This document shows positions 1 through 6,414 of a stretch of DNA of 40,578 nucleotides, piece by piece. Below the pieces are notes generated by a model. The model was not told the DNA's origin. It ran no database searches and was given only the letters and a program-made list of their open reading frames with translations. Source of the stretch: CAZALT01 sp964485515 (GTDB taxonomy: Bacteria; Actinomycetota; Acidimicrobiia; Acidimicrobiales; Acidimicrobilacustridaceae); assembly GCA_964485515.1 (NCBI GenBank), contig CAZALT010000008.1, positions 1-40,578 on the forward strand, read 5' to 3'. Each line of letters opens with the position of its first letter. Position 1 is the first letter of the stretch. A program made the translations under genes and the position numbers.

Positions 1-2
1 TC

Positions 3-755
3 TACATGGGCGAGGTCGACATGGCCCGCCAGGAGCTCAACGTGTTCCGCATGCGGCTCCTCGGCGCCGAGGTCGTCCCCGCGCTGTCGGGCAGCCGCAC
101 CCTGAAGGACGCGGTCAACGAGGCGATGCGCGACTGGGTCGCCACCGTCGAGAACACCCACTACTGCCTCGGCTCGGTCATGGGTCCCCACCCGTATCCG
201 TGGCTGGTGCGCGAGTTCCAGACCGTCGTCGGCCACGAGGCCCGTCGTCAGGCCGAGGAGCTGCTCGGTGGCGATGTCCCCGATGTCATCGCCGCGTGCG
301 TCGGTGGTGGTTCGAACGCCATCGGCATCTTCTCGGGCTTCGCCGACAGCCGAGCCGAGCTCGTCGGCGTCGAACCGGCCGGAGGTGCTGCGGTGGGCCG
401 GGGCGTGCCCGGCATCGTGCACGGCATGAAGTCGTACCTCATGCAGGACGAGTGGGGCCAGGTCCTCGAAGCCGAATCGATCTCGGCGGGGCTCGACTAT
501 CCGGGAGTCGGACCGGAGCACTCCTACCTCGCGTCGATCGGCCGAGCCCGCTACGAGCAGGTCACCGACGCCGAGGTCATCGAGGCGTTCCAGCTCCTGT
601 CGCGCACCGAAGGCATCATCCCGGCCCTCGAACCAGCTCATGCCCTGGCGTGGATCAGCCGCGATCGAGCATCGCTGGCCGGCAAGACCGTGCTGTTGAA
701 CCTGTCGGGTCGGGGCGACAAGGACGTCGCTCAGATGCTGGAGATCCTCGGATGA
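3..755 (+). CDS. trpB: Tryptophan synthase beta chain, C-terminal part (5' end outside the window)
   Basis: The reading frame is already open at the left edge, and the first in-window residues (YMGEVD, then NVFRMRLLGAEV) are the central conserved block of TrpB, so the in-window ATG at 6 is not the true start. TrpB joins indole to serine to make tryptophan, with PLP as cofactor, in an alpha2-beta2 complex. The phosphate-binding glycine loop GGGSNAIG and the C-terminal RGDKD motif are present. The PLP-binding lysine lies upstream and cannot be checked. The stop codon overlaps the trpA start (ATGA), which indicates translational coupling. Identification is by recognition of family motifs and is supported by trpA following directly. 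Confidence 0.97.
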   Translation, partial: YMGEVDMARQELNVFRMRLLGAEVVPALSGSRTLKDAVNEAMRDWVATVENTHYCLGSVMGPHPYPWLVREFQTVVGHEARRQAEELLGGDVPDVIAACVGGGSNAIGIFSGFADSRAELVGVEPAGGAAVGRGVPGIVHGMKSYLMQDEWGQVLEAESISAGLDYPGVGPEHSYLASIGRARYEQVTDAEVIEAFQLLSRTEGIIPALEPAHALAWISRDRASLAGKTVLLNLSGRGDKDVAQMLEILG

Positions 756-1582
756 GCACCGAAACGCCAACGGACGCCGACGCACCGGTTGATGTCGGTG
801 CGCTCGAGTCCGCGCTGCGGAGGTCGCGCGATGCCGGCCGGAAGCTGCTCGTTCCGTACCTCACCGGTGGCTTCGACCCGGGCAAGGGGAGCAGCTGGAC
901 CGACGTGGTGCGCGCCGTGGCCGATGCGGGTGCCGATGCCATCGAGATCGGCATCCCGTTCTCCGATCCGGTCATGGACGGTCCGGTCATCCAGGCGGCC
1001 AGCGAGCAGGCTCTGCGTGACGGCGTCACGCCGAGCGGCATCCTCGACGAGCTGCGCACGGTCGACTGCGGTGTGCCCCTCGCGGTCATGACCTACTGCA
1101 ACATCGGGTTCCGCATGGGCTATGAGCGCTTCGCCAGCTCGCTGGCCGACGCCGGTGTCGCCGCGGCGATCCTGCCCGACCTACCGCTCGAAGAGGTCCA
1201 CCCGTGGGCCGAGGTCGCCGATCGGGCTGGTGTCGAGACGGTCATGCTGGCGGCGCCCACCGCCCCCGATGAGCGCCTGCCGCTGGTGTGCGCCCGGGCC
1301 CGTGGGTTCGTCTACGCCGTCGGATTGCTGGGGGTCACCGGCGAGCGAGATTCGCTCGCGTCGAGCGCCACGGTCATCGCGTCCCGACTCAAGGCGATCA
1401 CCGACAAGCCGGTGCTGATCGGCGTGGGTGTCTCCGACGCGCCGCAGGCAGTCGAAGCGTGCGCGGTGGCCGATGGCGTGGTCATCGGTTCGGCCGTCAT
1501 GCGTCGCCTCGTCGAGGGCGATGGCATCGACGCCGTGGTGCGCTTCGTGGGCGGCGTGCGATCCGCACTCGACACCAGCTGA
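752..1582 (+). CDS. trpA: Tryptophan synthase alpha chain
   Basis: This 276-residue protein cleaves indole-3-glycerol phosphate to indole and glyceraldehyde-3-phosphate and channels indole to TrpB. The start is the ATG that overlaps the trpB stop by four bases. Catalytic residues are visible in IEIGIPFSDPVMDGP: Glu65 and Asp76 correspond to Salmonella Glu49 and Asp60. The later motifs YAVGLLGVTGERD and LIGVGVSD are the usual TIM-barrel phosphate-site segments. Length is normal for the family, with a short N-terminal extension (about 15 residues rich in Thr, Asp and Pro). It is the last gene of the trp operon here and is convergent with the gene at 1671-2156. Confidence 0.97.
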   Translation: MSTETPTDADAPVDVGALESALRRSRDAGRKLLVPYLTGGFDPGKGSSWTDVVRAVADAGADAIEIGIPFSDPVMDGPVIQAASEQALRDGVTPSGILDELRTVDCGVPLAVMTYCNIGFRMGYERFASSLADAGVAAAILPDLPLEEVHPWAEVADRAGVETVMLAAPTAPDERLPLVCARARGFVYAVGLLGVTGERDSLASSATVIASRLKAITDKPVLIGVGVSDAPQAVEACAVADGVVIGSAVMRRLVEGDGIDAVVRFVGGVRSALDTS

Positions 1583-1594
1583 GTTCGAGGACGA

Positions 1595-1609
1595 GCCACC
1601 GAGGGTGGC
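1595..1609 (+). terminator. Weak hairpin after trpA
   Basis: A 6-bp inverted repeat, GCCACC / GGTGGC, with a 3-nt loop lies 12 nt after the trpA stop codon. No T-tract follows, so it is at best a weak or Rho-assisted end for the trp operon. Confidence 0.3.
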
Positions 1610-1620
1610 CGCCGCTCAGG

Positions 1621-1654
1621 CGTCAGCGGTCAGCGGTCAGTCGTCAGTCGTCAG
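1621..1654. repeat. 7-bp tandem repeat, about five copies
   Basis: The units are CGTCAG, CGGTCAG, CGGTCAG, TCGTCAG and TCGTCAG, with a strict 7-bp period after the first unit. The array lies in the short gap between the convergent trpA and zinc-ribbon genes, just beyond the stop codon of the latter. It is one of several short tandem arrays at gene borders in this window. Confidence 0.85.
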
Positions 1655-1670
1655 GCATCGGCCGCCAGCG

Positions 1671-2156
1671 TCAGCCGTCGCGGAACAGGGCGTCGGGATC
1701 GAACGGTTCGAAGCTCGGGGCCGGTTCGTCCGACGGGGCGGCGCCCGATGTCGGCGGCCTGTCGAAGAGGGCGTTGGGATCGAACGGCTCGAAGGCTGCC
1801 GATCCGGTCGCCGGGCTCGCCGGGCTCGCCGGGCTGGGCTCGTGTGACGCGACGCCACGGGGGCCGGCGAGGTCGGGGCCGAGCGGATGGAAGGCGTTGT
1901 CGTCGACCGGCGCGCCGAACGCGCTCATCGGCGTGTCGGCGGGTTGGGCCGGCGCCGCAGGCGCGGCGGGCGTCGGCGGGGCGTTGCCTGCCGCGGCGAT
2001 CCTCGCTCCGAGTCCGCTCCCACCGGAGAACACGCTCCGCCCGCCGGGGAGGCCGGCGGGTTGTCCTCCGCTGAGCACCGCGGTGCAGAGACGGCAGCGG
2101 GGTGCGTCCAACGCGTTCTTCGCCCCGCACTTCGGGCACTTCAGCTTCGCAGCCAT
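1671..2156 (-). CDS. Zinc-ribbon protein with a repeat-bearing disordered tail
   Basis: This is a 161-residue protein of unknown function. Residues 7-27 form a zinc ribbon with two CxxC knuckles (CPKC and CRLC). The rest is low-complexity Pro/Ala/Ser/Gly sequence, likely disordered. Two near-identical blocks, FEPFDPNALF and FEPFDPDALF, lie in the C-terminal third; such aromatic-acidic blocks look like short linear binding motifs. A 9-bp tandem repeat at 1809-1835 encodes part of the Pro-Ala-Ser stretch. The gene follows the AtuA-family gene at 54 nt on the same strand and may share its transcript. The element GATGCT lies 6 nt before the ATG, so a weak promoter of its own is possible. No specific function can be assigned. 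Confidence 0.75.
   Translation of the reverse strand: MAAKLKCPKCGAKNALDAPRCRLCTAVLSGGQPAGLPGGRSVFSGGSGLGARIAAAGNAPPTPAAPAAPAQPADTPMSAFGAPVDDNAFHPLGPDLAGPRGVASHEPSPASPASPATGSAAFEPFDPNALFDRPPTSGAAPSDEPAPSFEPFDPDALFRDG
1809..1835. repeat. 9-bp tandem repeat, three copies, inside the zinc-ribbon gene
   Basis: The unit CGCCGGGCT occurs three times without mismatch. It is in frame with the minus-strand gene, where it encodes a repeated Ser-Pro-Ala tripeptide in the disordered linker. Confidence 0.8.
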
Positions 2157-2210
2157 GTCGTGAGCATCGGCCGATCGATCAGCCGACTCAACGAAGTCGG
2201 GTCGAACGGC

Positions 2211-4037
2211 CTAGTCTGCGACGAGGCTGGCGGGGAGGTCGACGAGGCGTGACCGCAGGTACTCTCCGAGGCCCTTGGCCTGTGGGTCGAGGCGGGTCGA
2301 CGCGGCGACGCCGTCGCCGAGCAGGCCGACGATCACGAAGTTCGTGGCCCGGAGGTTCGGCAGATCGAACTGGCGGATCTCGAAGTCGGCGACGTCGGGC
2401 ATGAGCTCCCGCACGAGCTCGACGGTGAGGTTCGCTCGCAGCCACGCGTGGGCGGCGTCGTCGCGTGCCCAGACGCCGACGTTGGCGTTGCCTCCCTTGT
2501 CGCCCGATCGTGCCCCGAAGACCCGTCCGAGCGGGACGCGGACCGTCGGTCCGGTCGGCTCCTCGACCTGCCCCCCGGCGGGCGTGGTCTGCTCGTCGGC
2601 GATCGACTCGGCGACACCGGCCCCGTCGCCGCCGACGGCGGGGATGGCGATCCGCTCGCCTTCGAAGCACACGGTGTGGTCGGGGAGGTCGGCGGGGATC
2701 AGCGTGGGCCAGTACACGCCGAAGCTGCTGGCGTCGCCGGGGGGTGTGGTGGCGAAGAAGCCGGGCACGCTGGCGAGGAGCATCTCGATGATGGTGTTGG
2801 AGAAGGCTCGCCCGACCTTGGCGCGATCGGTGTCGATGACGGTGATGCGCAGCAGCGCCACCGCGTCCTCGTTCGACGTCGCGGTGGTCGGATCGGCGTT
2901 GGACAGGCGCACGTCGACCGATTCGAAGCTGGCGCGGCCGCCGGGGACCAGCGACCAGAGGGTCCGCTCGACCAGCTCGGCCTTTGCTGCGATGTCGAGG
3001 CCGGTGAGACCGATCGTCATGCTGTTGCGCCAGCCGCCGTCGTAGTTGAGGGCGAGCTTCGTCTCGGCGGGGGCCGGTCCGCCCCGCACCCCCGAGATGA
3101 GCACCCGGTCGGGGCCGACGTCTTCAAGGGTGATGGTCGAGAGGTCGAGCGTGGCGTCCGGGTTGAAGTAGGTGATGCCCTGGATCTCGTAGAGCAGCTG
3201 GGCGGTGACCGTACCCACCGACACCAGCCCGCCGGTGCCCTCGTGCTTGGTGATGACGCTCGAACCGTCGTCGGCGATCTCGGCGATCGGGAAGCCGGGC
3301 CGTTCGAGGCCGGGCACCTCGCCGAAGAAGGCGTAGTTGCCGCCGGTGCCCTGGGTTCCGCATTCGATGACGTGGCCCGCGGCGACGGCTCCGGCCAGGT
3401 GGTTCCAGTCGGTGCGGTCCCAGCTGTGCCACCACGCCGCCGGGCCGAGGACGACCGCGGCGTCGGTGACGCGCCCCGTCACGACGACGTCGGCGCCCCG
3501 ACTGAGGGCCTCGGCGACGCCGAAGCCGCCGAGGTAGGCGTTGGCCGTGACCGGCGTGAACCCGGCCTCGGCGAACGACGCCCCGGTGTCGAGGTTGTCG
3601 AGCGTCAGGCCGGAGGCGAGCAGCTCGGGTACGCGGGGCAGGAGGTCGTCGCCGTCGATGTAGGCCACGCGGGGGGCGAGGCCGAGCCGTTCGGCGACCG
3701 CCACGATGGCGTCGACGCAGCCGGCAGGGTTCGTGCCGCCGGCGTTCGACACGATGCGGATGCCTCGGTCGAGGCAGGTGCCCAGGACCTGCTCGACCTG
3801 CACGAGGAAGGAGTTGGCGAACCCGCGGGAGGGGTCCTTGGCCTGCTGGCGGGCCAGGATCAGCATGGTCAGCTCGGCGAGCCAGTCGCCGGTGAGGACG
3901 TCGATGGGACCGCCCTCGACCATCTCGGTCGCCGCCGAGATGCGATCGCCCAGGAAACCGCTGCAGTTGGCGATGCGCACGGGGCGAGGGGACCGAGGGT
4001 CAGGTCGGGAGGACCGGTGCTCAGAGGTGGTGGCCAT
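2211..4037 (-). CDS. AtuA-family (DUF1446) protein with fused C-terminal AtuA-like domain
   Basis: The 608-residue protein matches the acyclic terpene utilization AtuA family. Landmarks are RIANCSGFLGDR near residue 21, VSNAGGTNPAGC near 97, and GADVVVTGRVTDAA near 180. The last 100 residues (from GRVFGARSGDKGGNANVG) form the AtuA-like ferredoxin-fold domain that is separate in some bacteria and fused here. AtuA is linked genetically to citronellol/geraniol catabolism in Pseudomonas, but its reaction is not settled. Here there are no acyl-CoA carboxylase or dehydrogenase neighbours, so the terpene role should not be assumed. The start is the ATG at 4037. A TACCGT -10 element ends 6 nt upstream, which fits a leaderless transcript. 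Confidence 0.88.
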   Translation of the reverse strand: MATTSEHRSSRPDPRSPRPVRIANCSGFLGDRISAATEMVEGGPIDVLTGDWLAELTMLILARQQAKDPSRGFANSFLVQVEQVLGTCLDRGIRIVSNAGGTNPAGCVDAIVAVAERLGLAPRVAYIDGDDLLPRVPELLASGLTLDNLDTGASFAEAGFTPVTANAYLGGFGVAEALSRGADVVVTGRVTDAAVVLGPAAWWHSWDRTDWNHLAGAVAAGHVIECGTQGTGGNYAFFGEVPGLERPGFPIAEIADDGSSVITKHEGTGGLVSVGTVTAQLLYEIQGITYFNPDATLDLSTITLEDVGPDRVLISGVRGGPAPAETKLALNYDGGWRNSMTIGLTGLDIAAKAELVERTLWSLVPGGRASFESVDVRLSNADPTTATSNEDAVALLRITVIDTDRAKVGRAFSNTIIEMLLASVPGFFATTPPGDASSFGVYWPTLIPADLPDHTVCFEGERIAIPAVGGDGAGVAESIADEQTTPAGGQVEEPTGPTVRVPLGRVFGARSGDKGGNANVGVWARDDAAHAWLRANLTVELVRELMPDVADFEIRQFDLPNLRATNFVIVGLLGDGVAASTRLDPQAKGLGEYLRSRLVDLPASLVAD

Positions 4038-4043
4038 GCGGAA

Positions 4044-4049
4044 ACGGTA
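4044..4049 (-). promoter_or_regulatory. -10 element (TACCGT) for leaderless AtuA-family gene
   Basis: On the minus strand TACCGT is followed by six bases (TTCCGC) and then ATG. In actinobacteria the -10 TANNNT ends at -7, so transcription would begin on the A of the start codon. No clear -35 is seen. Confidence 0.6.
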
Positions 4050-4125
4050 GTCCCGTCTGACGGAAAGGGCGTTATCAGCCCCTCGCGAGTGGTGGCCAGA
4101 GCGGGGGAGCCGCCGGGCAGGCGAA

Positions 4126-4200
4126 CCGGGGGAGCCAGCTTGCCGGGGAGCCAGCTTGCCGGGGAGCCAGGGTGCCGGGGGAGCCAGGGTGCCGGGGAGC
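4126..4200. repeat. 16/17-bp tandem repeat, four copies plus a decayed fifth
   Basis: The units are CCGGGGGAGCCAGCTTG (4126-4142), CCGGGGAGCCAGCTTG (4143-4158), CCGGGGAGCCAGGGTG (4159-4174) and CCGGGGGAGCCAGGGTG (4175-4191), with a partial unit after them. The copies differ by one inserted G and a two-base change shared by pairs, which suggests duplication of a dimer. The array lies between divergent promoters for the AtuA and haemoglobin genes. Confidence 0.9.
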
Positions 4201-4250
4201 TACTGGACGGGAGCCACGATGCACGAGACCAGGGGACGGGAGTCGGGCGG

Positions 4251-4256
4251 TAGCGT
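4251..4256 (+). promoter_or_regulatory. -10 element (TAGCGT) for leaderless globin gene
   Basis: TAGCGT is followed by six bases and the GTG start at 4263. No ribosome binding site is present between them. Confidence 0.6.
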
Positions 4257-4262
4257 CGGGAC

Positions 4263-4664
4263 GTGGCCCGCATCCCCATCACCGACCCCTCCCGGCAGAC
4301 GCTCTACGACCTCGTCGGTGGCGACCAGTGGTTCGTCGACCTCGTCGACCGCTTCTACGACGGGGTGGCCGAGGACCCGCTGCTGCGCCCGATGTACCCC
4401 GACGACCTCACCGAGGCGCGGGCGCACTTCGCCGGGTTCCTCATCCAGTACTGGGGTGGGCCGATGACCTACAGCGAGCAGCGCGGTCATCCCCGACTGC
4501 GGATGCGCCACGTGCCCTTCGTCATCGGTCAGGCCCAGCGCGACGCGTGGTACGGCCACATCGAAGCGGCGGTGCTCGCCGGCGGCCTGGAGCCCGACGT
4601 GCAGGCCGAGGTGCTGGCCTACTTCACCATGGCGGCGAGCTCGCTGGTCAACTCCGAGACCTGA
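4263..4664 (+). CDS. glbO: Group II truncated haemoglobin (trHbO type)
   Basis: This 133-residue haem protein binds O2 and is thought to serve in O2/NO/peroxide chemistry. It aligns closely with M. tuberculosis GlbO: YWGGPMTYSEQRGHPRLRMR, then HVPF, and a C-terminal MAASSLVNS. Key residues are visible: Tyr32 (B10), Tyr45 (CD1), proximal His83 (F8) and Trp96 (G8), the full group II set. The start is GTG at 4263, giving an N-terminus a few residues longer than the mycobacterial protein. A -10 element sits at leaderless spacing and there is no Shine-Dalgarno sequence. It is a single-gene unit, followed by HU with its own leader. Confidence 0.95.
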   Translation: MARIPITDPSRQTLYDLVGGDQWFVDLVDRFYDGVAEDPLLRPMYPDDLTEARAHFAGFLIQYWGGPMTYSEQRGHPRLRMRHVPFVIGQAQRDAWYGHIEAAVLAGGLEPDVQAEVLAYFTMAASSLVNSET

Positions 4665-4847
4665 CAGCCCGCCGACGCTGCGCCTCCATGCAGGTGGTCG
4701 CACTGCTCGAAAAAGTGCCCAAATCCACCTCTGGAGCGGGTTTCGCGGCAATGCTGTCCCACGGGTAACCATCCGCACCGAATTCGGGGCTTGAACCACC
4801 CAAGCAAAGCGGCGCCCGCCGCACGGGTCCCGAAGAGGAGAGACATC

Positions 4848-5147
4848 ATGACAACGAAGGCTGAACTGGTCACCGCGATCGTGGAGCGCACCGGCGTCTC
4901 CAAGACCGACGTCGAGAAGACGCTCAAGGGCTTCGAGGAGATCGTCCAGCAGACGGTCGCCAAGGGTGGCGACAAGATCTCGCTGCCGGGCTTCATCTCG
5001 TTCGAGCAGGGCCACCGCTCCGCTCGCACGGGCCGCAACCCGCAGACCGGTGAGACCATCCAGGTCCCCGCCAGCAAGACGGTCAAGATCAGCGCCGGCG
5101 CCACCCTCAAGAAGGTCGCCAAGGGCGAGGTCAAGCCCCCGAAGTGA
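4848..5147 (+). CDS. hup: HU-family nucleoid DNA-binding protein
   Basis: At 99 residues this has the usual length of bacterial HU. HU bends and compacts DNA without strict sequence specificity, as a dimer. The signature GRNPQTGETIQVPA near residue 59 is the HU/IHF family motif, and KAELVTAI at the N-terminus is the first helix. Unlike M. tuberculosis HupB, it lacks a long Lys/Ala-rich C-terminal tail and ends KVAKGEVKPPK. I chose the ATG at 4848 because AGAGGAGAG lies just upstream and because the family begins here; an in-frame ATG at 4791 would add 19 unrelated residues. About 180 bp upstream has no gene and must hold the promoter. Confidence 0.95.
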   Translation: MTTKAELVTAIVERTGVSKTDVEKTLKGFEEIVQQTVAKGGDKISLPGFISFEQGHRSARTGRNPQTGETIQVPASKTVKISAGATLKKVAKGEVKPPK

Positions 5148-5254
5148 TTCGGCCGGACAGCTGAGCTGTTCGACCGACCGCTCCTCCGGGAGCGACAAGA
5201 GAGATGATTGCCCACCGGGGCTGGGGCAACCCGGTTCCACCAGGGCGGAGTCCT

Positions 5255-5288
5255 GTTGAAGGGAACGCTTCCGGGCGTTCCCTTCAAC
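5255..5288 (+). terminator. 14-bp perfect hairpin downstream of hup
   Basis: The arms GTTGAAGGGAACGC (5255-5268) and GCGTTCCCTTCAAC (5275-5288) are perfectly complementary around TTCCGG. It lies 107 nt after the hup stop. The following CGTTTTCG gives a short T-run only. The right arm is also the start of a 28-bp direct repeat, so the hairpin and the repeat array share sequence. Confidence 0.55.
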
Positions 5289-5390
5289 CGTTTTCGTCCC
5301 GGGCATTCCTTTCAACCGTTCTCGTCTCGGTCATCTTCGTTCCGGTCATCTTGGTTCCGGTCATCTTGGTTCCGGGCATCTTCGTATCGG
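5275..5390. repeat. Composite tandem array: 28 bp x2, then 15 bp x4
   Basis: First, two 28-bp units (5275-5302 and 5303-5330) share the core TTTCAACCGTT or its close variant and end in CGG. Then four 15-bp units follow without a gap: TCATCTTCGTTCCGG (5331), TCATCTTGGTTCCGG (5346), the same again (5361), and GCATCTTCGTATCGG (5376). The array fills most of the region between hup and bcp. An open frame can be read through it on either strand, but only because 15 is a multiple of three. Confidence 0.92.
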
Positions 5391-5455
5391 GGTCGCATCG
5401 GGGAGACGTCGCCCGACAGCTCGGCTGGCACGAACCGGCGGGCAGTCGGTCGCAG

Positions 5456-5461
5456 TAGGTT
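5456..5461 (+). promoter_or_regulatory. -10 element (TAGGTT) for leaderless bcp
   Basis: TAGGTT ends 7 nt before the ATG at 5469. There is no purine-rich ribosome site in that interval apart from TGGGGTC. Confidence 0.55.
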
Positions 5462-5468
5462 TGGGGTC

Positions 5469-5942
5469 ATGACTGCTGCAGCCAAGCTCGAGGTGGGCGA
5501 CAAGGCCCCCGCACTCAACCTGCTCGACCAGGACGGCACCAAGGTCAAGCTGACCGACTTCAAGGGCCGCAAGGTGCTCGTGTACTTCTACCCGAAGGCC
5601 GACACGCCGGGATGCACCACCCAGTCGTGCGCCCTGCGCGACATCTCCGGTGACGTGGGCGACACCGCCATCATCGGCATCAGCCCCGACGCGCCCGACA
5701 AGCAGAAGAAGTTCGACGACAAGTACTCGCTCGGCTTCCCGCTGCTGGCCGACGCCGATCACGCCGTGGCCGAGGCCTACGGCGTGTGGGGCGAGAAGAA
5801 GAACTACGGCCGCACCTACATGGGCATCATCCGCTCGGCCTTCCTCATCGACGAGAAAGGCAAGCTCGAGCAGGTCTGGTACAAGATCAGCCCCAAGGAC
5901 ACCCCTGTGAAGTTGCAGAAGGCGCTGGTGGAGGACGCGTGA
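5469..5942 (+). CDS. bcp: Thiol peroxidase of the Bcp/PrxQ peroxiredoxin family
   Basis: The 157-residue protein reduces hydrogen peroxide and organic hydroperoxides through a reactive cysteine. FYPKADTPGCTTQSCALRD carries peroxidatic Cys49 and resolving Cys54, spaced as in E. coli Bcp. YGVWGEKKNYGRTYMGI and the AFLID segment are typical later motifs. The start is the ATG at 5469, which gives the family-length N-terminus; the upstream extension of the frame runs through the repeat array and is not coding. The stop overlaps the next gene's GTG start by three bases, so bcp and the dehydratase gene are probably co-translated. Confidence 0.95.
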   Translation: MTAAAKLEVGDKAPALNLLDQDGTKVKLTDFKGRKVLVYFYPKADTPGCTTQSCALRDISGDVGDTAIIGISPDAPDKQKKFDDKYSLGFPLLADADHAVAEAYGVWGEKKNYGRTYMGIIRSAFLIDEKGKLEQVWYKISPKDTPVKLQKALVEDA

Positions 5943-6397
5943 GCGAGCCGATCACGTCTGTCCCCGTCACCGAAGGGCTGCGGCCCCCGGTCGAGGTCCT
6001 GCCGCACCGCGACCCGTTCCTGCTGCTCGACGAGGTCACCGAGCTGGTGCCCGGCGTCTCCGCCAAGGGCTTCTGGCGTCTCACGGGCGACGAGGCCTTC
6101 TTCGCCGGGCACTTCCCAGGTCGGCCCACGCTGCCCGGCGTGCTCATGGTCGAGTCCATCGCCCAGCTCGGGGCCTACGCCGTGCTGGCCGGCGGTCAGC
6201 ACGAGGGCAAGATCCCGCTGTTCGGTGGCGTGGACGGCGTGCGCTTCCGTCGTCAGGTCGTGCCCGGCGATCGCCTCGACCTCGAGGTCGAGCTCGGCCG
6301 CATGTCGGCCCGGGCCGGCAAGGGCAAGGGCCGCGCTTCCGTGAACGGTGAGTTGGCAACGGAGATCGACCTGCTGTTCGTCTTCGCCGACGCGTAG
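5939..6397 (+). CDS. fabZ: 3-hydroxyacyl-ACP dehydratase (FabZ type)
   Basis: This 152-residue hot-dog-fold protein would dehydrate 3-hydroxyacyl-ACP to trans-2-enoyl-ACP in fatty acid elongation. It has the N-terminal LPHRDPFLLLDEV motif and the catalytic block FFAGHFPGRPTLPGVLMVES, with His58 and Glu72 matching E. coli His54 and Glu68. The start is GTG at 5939, overlapping the bcp stop. The main fab operon (minus strand, 7879-12376) lacks a dehydratase, so this gene, 1.5 kb away and convergent, is the natural candidate to complete the cycle. No enoyl-ACP reductase gene is in the window. Confidence 0.92.
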   Translation: MSEPITSVPVTEGLRPPVEVLPHRDPFLLLDEVTELVPGVSAKGFWRLTGDEAFFAGHFPGRPTLPGVLMVESIAQLGAYAVLAGGQHEGKIPLFGGVDGVRFRRQVVPGDRLDLEVELGRMSARAGKGKGRASVNGELATEIDLLFVFADA

Positions 6398-6414
6398 GCG
6401 TCCGGGTTCGGGCG

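Noticed and set aside
2448..4253. 601-codon plus-strand frame opposite the AtuA-family gene
   Set aside because: The composition is Gly/Asp/Val/Arg-rich without motifs, and the minus-strand frame has clear family blocks.
5208..5468. N-terminal extension of bcp through the tandem repeats
   Set aside because: The family N-terminus begins at 5469, and a promoter-like element lies directly before that ATG.
5312..5572. Minus-strand frame encoding an Arg-Asn-Gln-Asp-Asp repeat
   Set aside because: The repeat comes only from the 15-bp noncoding array read in frame; the frame overlaps bcp antisense and has no start support.
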